64,000 bases of DNA, from the NCBI GenBank assembly GCA_946807835.1, contig CAMPEX010000001.1, forward strand, positions 3,239,001 to 3,303,000, given 5' to 3'. This DNA comes from Ailanthus altissimus. Lineage: Eukaryota; Streptophyta; Magnoliopsida; Sapindales; Simaroubaceae. The notes under the pieces are model-generated. The model searched no databases and was not told the DNA's origin. It saw only the letters and a list, made by a program, of their open reading frames with translations. A program made the translations under genes and the position numbers. Shown piece after piece: positions 25,012 through 35,275 of this stretch; within the stretch, counting starts at the first letter, position 1, and the number at the start of each line of letters is the position of its first letter.

Positions 25012-25739
25012 TAAGACTTAAGGCTTGTAATGTGTTTAAATAAACAAAATGGGTATTTAGGTTCAAAGAGATAACTAGAGATAAATATGCATCTAAGGTT
25101 AGCTAGAAGGCTCAATCAGTCCAAAGATGGTCTAATATCATTTTCTTATTTATATGTTTCGTAGGATTTCGTCTCAAGTAGTAATCAAACAAGTTCTAGA
25201 GTGTTGGTCATTAAGATTGTAATGTACTCCTCAAGTAAGAGTATCTCTAAGCAACTTAAGCGTCTATCATTTCCTAATTCTTAGTATGAGAATTATCTTA
25301 AGCATATATCATTTCCTAAAAACTTGCAAAAATAAATTTAGCAAATATTTTATTTCTTATTATGGATTGATGATCATCATCCCAATAAAAACAAATCAAC
25401 TAAAACAATTTTAACATGCAAGATAACCAAAAATTTATGCAGCAAAAAATTAAACACAGGCTAAGTGTTTTCTTCCCCAAACTTAAATTTGACATCGTCC
25501 TCAATGTCAAAAAATAAAACTTGAGGGTAAGAAACTTCCCCAATAGTAATATGTTAAGTGTTGTAATATTTGTATCATGATGTGACTGTGTTTTTCTTTA
25601 TCTCCTCACACTTTGCATATACTGCTCTTTAAATGCTTTTCTTGTTATTTTAATCCTAAAAGAAAAGAAAAGAAAATAAAGTAAATACAAAAATGAGAAA
25701 ACATAAAAATAAAATTTACTTAGGTTGCTTTCTAAGAAT
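25012..25739 (-). mobile_element. AT-rich 3' UTR of a minus-strand Tat/Athila relic
   Basis: On the minus strand, near 25460-25515, there is 'GACATTGAGGACGATGTC' followed by 'AAGTTTGGGGAAG'. It is the same motif pair seen in plus orientation near 50725-50762 of the Athila element ('ATTGAGGACAATGT', then 'TTTGGGGGGAGG'). This places the 3' end of a minus-strand element here, upstream of gag and protease remains at 26.0-27.5 kb. The rest is featureless AT-rich sequence. Confidence 0.5.
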
Positions 25740-26070
25740 CGCTTAATTTAACGTTGTCAGCTTGTTTGGGGTTTCTCTATTCTTATGGTGGATCAAAGAT
25801 AATAGTAGAGGCATGTTTGAATGTATTCTTGTTAGCACTCCTTTTTTTGGGCTTCCATAGCCTTGAAATTAATCTTTGGGCGGTGGCTTTTGCTCTCTTT
25901 TCATTATGCTCCTCTGCAAAGAGTTTAATCTTAGACCAAGAGAGATAGTTCCTTTTGCCCTTATCTTTGATGCTTTCATGACAATCCTACTCATGCTTCT
26001 TCTTTCTTTTCTTTCTATGTCTCAGTGCTTTTTTTTTAATATGAGGATTCATTATGTTTATCTCATTTAG
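25740..26070 (-). pseudogene. Post-protease linker of a Tat/Athila relic
   Basis: Read on the minus strand, this follows the protease relic and is alignable by eye with 55380-55590 and 57430-57620: 'aagcgattcttagaaagcaacctaag' against 'aagtgcttctttaaaggaaacct', and 'tttgatccaccataag' against 'tttgatccaccatgaa'. It is a conserved block of this element family, now without a continuous frame. Confidence 0.5.
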
Positions 26071-26079
26071 ATACAGAAG

Positions 26080-26553
26080 TTATTTTTTGTTTGGGCGCAC
26101 TACATCAATGTTGAAACAATCTTCATTTTTTGTAGGTAACGTTATCTCTTTGAATACCTTGAAGGTTTCTATTTCCTCTTGTACCCTCATGGTTAGCTTT
26201 TCTTTTTGCACATTAATAATTATTCGTCTAGTTAATAAGAATGGTCTTTTAAAGATAATTAGAATTTCTCTATCTTCTTTCATATCCAAAATAATGAAAT
26301 CTCTAGGATAAATAAACTTGTCAACCTTCACTAAAACACCTTTAATGATACCTCTTGGATATGTGAATGAGCGATCAGCAAGTTGCAAGGTGACATTTGT
26401 AGGTTTTGCCTCCCTAAAACTTAACTTCTTGTAGATTAACAGTAGCATGAGGTTTATGGTTTCCTCCAAATTATATGTAACTTTCCCAAAGTTATGATTA
26501 CCAATGGTACATGAGATGGTAAAGCTACCATGATCTTTTAGCTTGAACAACAA
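26080..26553 (-). pseudogene. Aspartic protease domain relic, Tat/Athila type
   Basis: A 157-residue frame resembles the retropepsin region of Tat/Athila polyproteins: FKLKDHGSFTISC, NLEETINLM at the active-site position, VTLQLADRS, VKVDKFIYPRDFIILDM and FKRPFLL. In active relatives the active-site motif is D(L)GAS; here the Asp is Asn and Gly-Ala-Ser is lost. The LGRPFL motif is also changed. It is therefore inactive despite the open frame. Gag remains lie to its right on the same strand, the expected gag-to-protease order. Confidence 0.75.
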
Positions 26554-27244
26554 TTTCTTTTGTAGAATGGCACTACACTCCTTCGTTAAGCCATAATCTC
26601 ATAATCGTCCAGTTTCTTCTTCTTCGAAGGAATACTCTTCATAAACTTGACATAGCTAGGAATTTGCTCAACTGCATCTGCAAAATGAAGATTTATATAT
26701 AATTTCTTAAACATTTCAAGAAATTTTAAAAATTACATATCTAGTTTCTTCTTTTACAGCCTTTGAGGGAATGGTAGACGTAGAGTGAATGATTGTATTG
26801 GATGGTTCTGCTTGTTGCTGCTTATATTTTCTACTGTTTCTACACTTCAAACTTTTTATGTACTTGAATGCTAGTTTTTGTACTTTTTCCTGTAGTCAAT
26901 TTTGTATTTTGCTGCTGTTGAGTTCTTGTTTTTGCACTATTTTGCTACTAATGTTTTGCTTTTGTACTTACTGTACATCTTTGTAGTATTTGAGGAAAAG
27001 GCATTAGAATTCTATATGGCTACACTTCTTCTTTCTTTCCACCTTTTCCTTCTCCTTATTGTTTGGCATGCTTGATGATGGTCATTAAAATATGTTGTCA
27101 TATAAGACTTTACCACTTCTGAATGAGACAACTTTGTATTACTCTATATTTTCTCGTGGGTTGGCTTTGGTATCACTTGGTAGAGTTCTTTAAGGTTGGC
27201 TTATATCACTGCAGCAAGTTATCTCATTTGAGTTTTCAAATTCT

Positions 27245-27540
27245 TCAAAGTTGCAGAATGGTTTTGTAAAATGGCATATTGGACTTTATATATTGCAAGA
27301 ACATATCTTCCAAGGCTAGCTTCTTCTCTTGTAGTGGTTGAAATCCTTGGGGGTTTATTGGTCTAGATGACATCTTTTGGTTGTTATTCCATAAGAGTTT
27401 TGGATGATCCTTCCACCCCAGATTATAGAAGTTGGAATGTGGATTATTCTGCTGCTGGTTAAAATTTCCCACATAACTTATCCATGTATTGCCCATTCAT
27501 GTGGCTGTCACCATAAAAGTAACAAGTCATCATTTTTTAA
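27245..27540 (-). pseudogene. Gag C-terminal relic with zinc-knuckle remnant, Tat/Athila type
   Basis: The minus-strand frame carries NPHSNFYNLGWKDHPKLLW, equivalent to the NPSWRNHPNFS motif of the Athila gag at 43140-43170, then an EDMFLQYIKSN segment. Just upstream (about 27495-27535) a frame-shifted CxFxGDSHMNG string is the remnant of a CCHC knuckle. Stops and a frameshift separate the parts. Confidence 0.7.
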
Positions 27541-27659
27541 ATCTTAGATAAGCCTCTAATTATATACCTCTTGTATTTGATATTCTTTCATTAAGGAGCA
27601 AAAATGAAGATCAAAGCAACTAACTTGGGGATGAATATTTTGATTTATAAAAGTTTACT

Positions 27660-28330
27660 AATTTTTAACTCCTTTTAGATCTGCGGAGGTGGTATCGAAG
27701 CAATGCTCTAGACCTTGGCTATATGGACATTGATGCCCATCTAATAGACGAAGAAGCCAAGCAAATTACTTATTGATATTCCAAAAATGCTTTTCTTGGG
27801 ATTCAAATTGATGTTGTACTATCGACATCACTTAAACACCTTTCAAGAGTCAAAAACTAGTTTTTTTGAGTGGCTAGTTTGAATACTAATTCATCTACAT
27901 AATCTCTACCTTGTCTCACCATGTCATGAAATATTAATGTCATTGCTCTTTGGTAGGTTGCCTCTACATTTTTTTTAAGTTCAAAAGAGATGATAGTGTA
28001 AGAGAAATTCCTATGGTGGTTAGAAATGTAGTCTTCTTAGCATTTATTAATGTCATCTTCATCTAATTATAGCCAATAAACCCATCTACGAATGATAAAA
28101 TTCCTTATTTTGATTTGGAGTCTATGATAATTCATATTGAGGTGCGAAAACCATCCTTAGGACAAGCTTTATTAAGATCCCAAAAATCAATAAATACTAG
28201 AATCTTACCATTATTCTTTATAGGCACTTTGTTTGCTAGCTAAGTGAGATGCTTGATAAGCTTTATAAAGACTTAATTTATTCACTATGGCTAAATTTTC
28301 AAAATGATTTGTAAATCTGAAAACTAGTTA
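27660..28330 (-). pseudogene. Reverse transcriptase relic, Tat lineage
   Basis: The minus strand gives VFIDFWDLNKACPKDGFRT (about 28140-28200), LSFVDGFIGYN (about 28050-28085) and, in another frame, TYQRAMTLIFHDMVRQGRDYVDE (about 27885-27955). These correspond to RT motifs including the YVDD catalytic box, here YVDE. DLNKACPKD is typical of Tat/RIRE2-like gypsy RT. Several stops and at least one frameshift are present. The RT lies on the wrong side of the gag relic at 27.2-27.5 kb, so it belongs to a different insertion or a rearranged element. Confidence 0.75.
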
Positions 28331-29293
28331 GAACTCATCTTTATTGGAAATAATTTGGTAAAACTTAAAGCAGATATAGGATGTATTTGATACATAAAGT
28401 TAAAATCTGCAATGAGTTTGGGACCGGTCAGGATTGGTGAAATATTTGCGAATACCCATTGTGGGTATTTGCAAATATTTACACTTTTTATTTTTTAAAA
28501 AGAATACCAAAATGATGTTTATTTAATTATAGCCTTAAGTGAGAAATTAGAAGAATGATTTTTATATCATTCTTCAATTCATTAGTTATTTTCACTCTCA
28601 CTTATTATACAGATGTCATTTCATTGCTCTCGTATCTCCGATTCTCTATTCTCATAAAGTCATTCTCTCATTCTCTTAAAATGGTTCTTCAATTCTCAAA
28701 CGATATGTTTCGATCTATTTTTAATCTTTATCTACCAAGATTATATTATATAAATAAATTATATGAATATTTTAAAAAAGATGAGTTGAATGTTTTTGTT
28801 TAACTTTTTTATTTATTTTCTTCACATGATAGAGATTGATAATCATTTTATTTAATTAAGTTGCTTACTTATGTAGTCTAGTGTTTGTTTTAACTATTTA
28901 TGAGTTACTTTTATTAGTTTTAACTTGAAAATGAGTTTAACTTTGATAGAAAGACTTTTATTTAATTTAAATATATGATATGATTTTGATTGCTATATTT
29001 TAAGAATTTTCTTTAAAATTAAGGTTATAATTTTTTATTATTATATTATTTACAATCCACTTAAAATCATGGATAACCCTTTAAGTGTTTTGTAATAAGT
29101 ATATATCTACTAGAGCGGGTTTGGTATTGAAACTCCAAACCTACAATGAATTTAGGTTTTAATTTGGTATTTTATTTTTGAAACGAATGTGAACACGTGT
29201 TTAAGACTATACATCCTAAACGTGATCCGTTGCCATCCCTAGTGGTATGTATTCTTTTTTTGTTGTAGTATTATTAAGACCTAATTTATTCAC
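28331..29293. mobile_element. Possible hAT-family remnant with a hairpin
   Basis: The right edge (about 29223-29244) reads GATCCGTTGCCATCCCTAG, the reverse of a CTAGGGATGGCAACGGATC terminus common in plant hAT elements. The interior has hAT-like subterminal words ('gcgggtttggtattgaaactcc' near 29115). At 28440-28480 a 19-bp inverted repeat with one mismatch ('aatacccattgtgggtatt' core) resembles hAT subterminal repeats. I found no matching left terminus, no 8-bp duplication and no transposase. The last five bases (29289-29293, TTCAC) are the left target duplication of the Athila element. Confidence 0.35.
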
Positions 29294-30853
29294 TGATGAA
29301 CACATGAAAATGCATATTGTTAAGAGATTCAATCACCATTTAATGTCACTAATTTTAGTATTTTCTGTATTTTTAGCTTGAAATAAAGTGTTCTCCTTAA
29401 ATTGTGATTAATGAATGTTATTTGAACAGGTTTAGGTAAATTGGACATAACTCTCAATGTAGAAATCGAAATGAAGAAATTCTTGAACCTGGTGCAACAT
29501 GACTCAATCTTACACAAATTTGAAGAATAATGGAAAAGCCAAATCCAACATGTTATGGGCCAAAAATTGAGATACAACAAAATCGGACTACAACTCTTAC
29601 CTAGCTTGACCTAACTCATGTATTTGGACCGTATCTCACAAAATACGTACTCAATTGGTATAATTCTTGAAGCTTTGAATTTCTGACTTAACTATCAACA
29701 ACTCGTATGTTTATGGTAAAGTCCAAATCAGCCGTTATCATGGACCAAATCGCATTGCAAGTGGGTAAAATGGTTGTTGGCCGAATTCTGATGTATCTTT
29801 GGAATTTTGCTCATATCTTATTGGATACTCATCCAATTTGCATGAAATCAGTGCCTATGGAAAAGAAGAGTCAAAATTCTACAACTTTCATGTCGGCTAC
29901 AGAAGCTGAATTAATCATTTACATTATCAAAAATGTGCTGCAAGTGGATACACGAGTTATTAATAGGCTTAAAATTATTGAAGATTGATGTCATCCATGA
30001 CATATGTCCATTCATTTCCTATATAAGGAGACCCTTAGGACATTTTTATCAAAAAAATTCTCTCTTCTTTTATTCTCATTAACATATATTGTAATTTAGG
30101 CTAGAGTTCCTAGCAAGGCTAAGAGATGAACGTTTATGTGTAGTAAATCTACTTCCATGCTTTGATTCGGTGTCAAGAGCTATAAAAGTTGTAAGTTTGG
30201 TTTTGATTAAACTCTTATCTATTTTATTTTCTATAATTCAGAGGTTATAATTCTCATGTCTCATATATGTTCAATCATGCTTTTCTTATGTGATTTATGT
30301 TGATTTATAATTGTTACTGGTTACATTGTTTTATATGTTAATCTTTTACTGCAGTATTGTCAATTTGATATATTGTCGATCTTGGATAACATGTAAGGGC
30401 AATAAATGTTTGATATTCAAGTTAATCTTTTACTGCAATATTGTCAAAATGATATATTATCGATCTTAGATAACTTGTATAAATAACATGATGTGTGTTA
30501 ATGCTTGCAAAGAGTTTAACTAAATCAAATACATGTGTTATCAAATGTGCTATATATTACATACCTTCCGATTGATTGTTTGGGATGTGAAACTTTCAGT
30601 TGAGTTATAAATATCGAATCAAAGTATAGAGTAGATTTATAAAGCATAATTGTGATTTTCAAAGCCTTGCTTAAATCATCATAAGACATTTTTCTCAATT
30701 CATAGACAATTCTATCTCATCCGTTTAAATCAATTAACCCTTTACTACTACTTTAATATTTTACTTCACCAACCTATTTTGCCAAGAGCTTCCTCGTGGG
30801 ATCGACACCTCAATCTATACTGCGATAGCCGCGTTATATTTTGAGCGTAAACA
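29294..30853 (+). mobile_element. 5' LTR of the Athila element
   Basis: This 1560-bp LTR runs from TGATGAACACATG to GAGCGTAAACA and matches 51933-53483 nearly throughout. The short frame at 29707-29988 is LTR sequence repeated at 52342-52536 and is not a gene. The terminal 'TGATGAACACA' and 'GCGTAAACA' fit the TG...CA rule. Confidence 0.95.
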
Positions 30854-30859
30854 AAAATT

Positions 30860-30876
30860 TGGCGCCGTTGCCGGGG
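30860..30876 (+). other. Primer-binding site for tRNA-Asp
   Basis: TGGCGCCGTTGCCGGGG, six bases after the LTR, is exactly complementary to the 3' end of plant tRNA-Asp including CCA (known tRNA sequence). This primer is characteristic of Athila and related elements. Confidence 0.95.
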
Positions 30877-30959
30877 AAGCACACTAAGCGAAAGTCGGTT
30901 GCGATTATAAATACTAAAGTGGTAACTTTGTATATTTTCTTTTCTTTGTAAAATCTTAG

Positions 30960-31560
30960 TTTTATTTCCTTTGTTGTAATTATTTATTATTCATGGTTGG
31001 TTCTACCACCTAATTTATTTTATTTTTTATAGTTAATTTGTTATATTTTATATTATCTTAATGGCCGGTTTTACCGCCTAATTAGTTTATTTTCTTTTAT
31101 CTAGTTATCACACTTTATTTTCTTTAGTTTATTTATTGCATTTTTTTTTAATGGCTGGTTTTACCGCCTAAATTCGTTCACTTTCTTTTATTTATTTATT
31201 GTACTTTATTTCTTTAGTTAATTTGTTGTATTTTCTTTTTATTTTGTGGCTGGTTCTACCGCCTAACATAGTTTCTTTATTTTTTTTATTGTACTTTATT
31301 TATTTATTGTACTTTTTTTTTATTGCACTTTATTTTCATTTTCTTTTACGTATTTATTGTACTTTATTTTCTTTAGTTAACATGTTGTATTTTTTTTTAT
31401 TTTAATAGCCGATTCTACCGCCTAACCTTTTATTTATTTACTTATTGTATTTTCTTTTTATTATTTATTTATTGTACTTTTTTTTCGTACTTTATAGTCT
31501 TTTGTTTAGTTATTGTATTTATATTTCATGGTTGGTCTTACCACCTAACTTATTTCTATT
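30960..31560 (+). repeat. Degenerate tandem repeats in the Athila leader
   Basis: Six copies of a conserved core, approximately ATGGCTGGTTTTACCGCCTAA, occur at about 30993, 31059, 31149, 31244, 31406 and 31528. They are separated by T-rich stretches made of 'ttattgtactttattttctttagtta'. The array lies between the PBS and the gag start. Small frames here are low-complexity artefacts. Confidence 0.9.
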
Positions 31561-31634
31561 TCTTGTTGTATTTATTCCACTTCTTAATTTTCCTTAAGCA
31601 TTTCTTTCCTTAAAAAAAAAAAAAAATAGGATGT

Positions 31635-32474
31635 ATGCATCGACCTAGAGACAAACGAGGAAGATTTGTGAGAGAACTAGAACTAGAACTAGAACCAGCC
31701 CCACAATTTGTAAGTGAAGAGAATTCACCTTCTAGTTCATCTTGTAATTCTAACACAATGAGCCAACACGAAGAAAACCCCGTTAGAACTCTAAAAGATT
31801 ACTTGCATCCTACTCGTACAGCCACACCATCATGCATTATATTTTCACCTAACACACCACATTCAGATTTTAAACCTGGAATGATACAACTTCTTCCCAC
31901 TTTTCATGGTCTAGATAGTGAAAATCCTTATGTACATGTTAGGGAATTTGAAGAGGTAATTGCCACCTTCCATGGCCAACCTGAAGCCATAGACACTGTT
32001 AGACTTAAATTTTTCCCTTTTTCTTTGAAAGACAAAGCAAAGAGTTGGCTATACTCTTTGAGGCCGAGGTCTATAGGAACTTGGGCAGAAATGACCCAAG
32101 CATTTTTCAATTAATACTTCCCACAACACAAAACTAATGGCCTGAAAAGACAAATTTCTTCCTTCTCCCAAAAAGACAGTGAAACCTTATATCAAGCATG
32201 GGAAAGGTTTAAAGAGTTGTTAAATCTGTGCCCTCACCATAGGTATGAAAATTGGCGCTTGGTTAGTTATTTCTATGAGGGACTCACAATTAGAGAGAGC
32301 CAATTTGTTGAGATGATGTGTAATGGGGAGTTCCTTCACAAAGATCCTGAGGAAGCCATAGAATTCCTTAATGACTTAGCCAAAAAAGCCCATACATGGA
32401 CTAGACCTAGCATTACTGAAAGCACAAATAGGTCACGACCCAATGAAGTTTTCCATCTTAGGGAAGAGGATAAC
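31635..32474 (+). pseudogene. gag: Athila gag, N-terminal part (interrupted)
   Basis: The frame starts MHRPRDKRGRFVREL and contains the capsid-like retrotransposon gag region from about residue 80: PTFHGLDSENPYVHVREFEE, then RLKFFPFSLKDKAKSWLYSL. A TAA at 32112-32114 interrupts the frame, which continues unchanged (YFPQHKTNGLKRQISSF…) to 32474. There the family A element is inserted inside a codon run ending …REEDN. The remaining gag lies at 42896-43500. Gag forms the virus-like particle. The upstream AT-rich leader has no other plausible start, so this ATG is favoured. Confidence 0.9.
32470..32474. repeat. Target-site duplication ATAAC (left)
   Basis: ATAAC precedes the nested family A element and recurs at 42896-42900. 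Removing the element and one copy restores the gag reading frame. Confidence 0.97.
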
Positions 32475-35239
32475 TGACAGGACCCGACCCGAGACCCTCT
32501 ACTATAGATCCCAGCGGCCCTGCCGGGCACCCCGACAGAAATTCCTCTGAACCTAATTGGATAAGTTAAGAAATTCCGCGAGGCGAACCCCTTTTTCTAT
32601 TATTGTTACTACTAAGAAGATCTAGTAATATACATGAAAACGACTTTTTAGTTTTAAAAACAAACGGACAGAGTTTCGGAAAATCCACATAAACCTGCAA
32701 AGAAATTTCACTTCTAATTCCAACACATCTCAATTCTACCAATTCGGACCTCCGGTCCTTTTCAAATCAAATCCAACACAACTCAATTATTTCGTGTAAA
32801 TCATAAAACAAGCATAATCATACAAAGTAAAAACGATCATCATAAACTGGAAATCTCTTCTTCTTGATTCAACACATACTTACAAATATACATGCCTACA
32901 ACTATTATGCATAAAGTAAAGAGTGCTATTAGCACATTTACATGTACAAAAATTATCTTTGGATTCGGCCCACTACTCGGCGATAGGAGAATCAGCAGCT
33001 TGCGTTCTGAGACCTACACCTGGGAAAGGGGTTTAAAACATAAAACATAAAACGAGTGAGCTAAAGGAGCTCAGTGAGTGTAAATGAGAATTCAATTACA
33101 AGAATATTATACAAAGATTGCAATTTCTAAAGTACATGCAGAAATTATGCTTCCAAAACGGATGTAAAATTGTAAAACGGTTTATAATATCATATGCTAA
33201 TGAAATCTTGCCGAGCGGGTTTTATCTACATCTTTGGAAAACTATATTCAGAATCTATATAACATAATAACTACTATGTGGATATAAATGCATAAATGCT
33301 ATCGGTAAATCGAAAACTAGTAAAATCCTCGCTCGGCCATTTTCTTTCTAAATTGTACCAATGGTAACCCTAAAGCTCTATACCCACGCAGCGACTCAAC
33401 TAGTACCGCATACATGAGTAGGTCATGGGGCACCTCAACTAGCAGCACCCACAGTGACATCTCAAGGCATCTCACTGGCTACGCAGCGGAATTCTACATC
33501 GCATGCATATAGCGAGACAATATCCCGTACCCATAGAGCGACTCACATGATTCGACATCCCAACTTCCCGGAGTTAGTGACACGCCCTCAAGACCTGCCC
33601 ATGTGCACGGGATATACCGGCCGGGTCTAATACAATCATCACCACTATAATCTGAGGGTACCAATGGCCTTAAAACAAATGCAGTAATTTTCAAACTGTT
33701 TCACAAATCGATCATATGAAAGCATGTCTATGAATATATCAAGATCATAAATCATGTTTATGCATCGAAAGCTCATAAAACATACATAGTCATTGTGCGA
33801 AAACATAATAACCGAAAAGTAAAAGAAATGGCAGATTTCCACTCACAACCGCTCCGTGGTCAATTTCGCTCCCAATTCCTACTCCAGTTAACGCTCTCGG
33901 TTATCCTCACCTACGCGCCATAAATGACATTTAGAACCAAATCGAACACTAGAATCTCATTTAACTACTAAATGCCCTAATCGGCATACAAAGCTCGGAT
34001 GTAAACTACTTCCCGATTTTAGTTACGGAGCCATAATCGAAACTAACTCACCATCCGGCGCCCTGAAAATTACTGAACACCTTATCATTTGATTGGACAT
34101 ACTTGCCCTTCACCTTTCCAACATGGACAATTATGTCCCATTTTCTTCATTTTTGGGTTTTTCATCAACCATATACATTCCATTCACAAAATGCATCATT
34201 TACACACAACAATTCAATCAAAACACCACTCAATTCCTAACTTCCCTAAAGTGGCAGAATTTCACCCTAGGTTACAACACATTCCTTTTTTCAATTTCTT
34301 GTTTCAATTACAACAAAATCATGCCAATTTCATTCTAAAGCCCTAATTACAATCAATTGAAATCTCTACAACAAAATCACCAAAAACCCTAATTCTCACC
34401 TTGCCAATTTCTTCAAATTGATGACTCCTTCAAGCTCCAAACTAGAATTTAACTCAATCTAAGCCAAGAGTACACATAAGAACATCAATTAACACATTCT
34501 TGAATTCTCACTTATCAAACTCATAAAAGATGCTTTTCTTACCTCTTTTTCTTGAATTTCCACTAATAGAGACTTCAATTGAGCTTAGAGATTGGTTTGT
34601 AACCTTAATTTGGCTTGATTACACATGAAAAATCATGAAAAAAAAACTTGAATAGTCACTGTAGCAGCACCCCCTTTGAAGCTCGAATTTCTCTCTTTTT
34701 TTTTTGGCTAAGTGTTGGTTTTGATCTCTCTTCAAATTTCTACACACTTCTAACATATATTTAGTGCTCCCTCAATTTACCATTTTGCCCTTCAACTTAC
34801 TTAAAACTTCTAATTTGCCATTAGTTAAAAACTAATTATGTAATTAGTTCATTTGTAACTATTTAGTTAGAATAGTTCAAAGAACTAACTAGAACTTCCA
34901 ACTTGGCAATCCATGAGATTTCTTCTAATTGGTCCATTCTCTAATATATGGATTATGTTTCTCAACAAAGGCATGTTCCATTCATAACCCTTAAATAGAA
35001 ATTCATGTAGTAAATTAGAATTTTCTTTTCCAAGTCAATAGAGAAAAATTCTAAAAATATTCTAGGGTCGTCCGGCGCACCGATCAAGTGTGAAATTACC
35101 AAATTAGGTCTGATATCTCTCACGTGCACTATAAAGAAAATATTTCTAATAGGGTTAAAATCGAGTAACCCTACGGTGTCTTATTTGTTCAATACCGAAA
35201 TCTAGGCGCCAATACTACTAATAGGGATTGGATATTACA
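32475..35239 (-). mobile_element. 3' LTR of the nested family A element
   Basis: 2765 bp, with plus-strand termini TGACAGGACCCG and TTGGATATTACA. It keeps a 95-bp segment (33107-33201) that is replaced in the partner LTR. Small frames inside it (33494-33842, 34089-34346) recur in the other LTR and are not genes. Confidence 0.96.
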
Positions 35240-35240
35240 A

Positions 35241-35254
35241 TTTCACCCCTCCTT
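35241..35254 (-). other. Polypurine tract of the nested family A element
   Basis: On the minus strand, AAGGAGGGGTGAAA lies immediately before the 3' LTR, in the usual position for plus-strand DNA priming. Confidence 0.85.
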
Positions 35255-35275
35255 AAAAAATTTCGTCCTCGAAAT

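Noticed and set aside
26080..26553. A 157-codon open frame that could be taken as an intact small gene
   Set aside because: Its text is a Tat/Athila protease with the catalytic Asp and Gly-Ala-Ser lost, next to gag remains on the same strand. It is a relic and not a host gene.
29707..29988. A 93-codon frame inside the Athila LTR
   Set aside because: The same region in the 3' LTR (52342-52682) is frameshifted. It is LTR sequence and not a gene.
30860..30876. Perfect tRNA-Asp and tRNA-Met 3'-end complements as tRNA genes
   Set aside because: They are only 16-17 bases long and sit just inside LTRs; they are primer-binding sites and not tRNA genes.
31199..31405. Leu/Phe-rich membrane-protein-like frame in the Athila leader
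   Set aside because: A product of T-rich repeat sequence; no conserved start, and it lies within the tandem array.
30993..31550. Regularly spaced repeats as a CRISPR array
   Set aside because: Units are degenerate, spacing varies and spacers are T-rich variants of one another; this is a plant retrotransposon leader.
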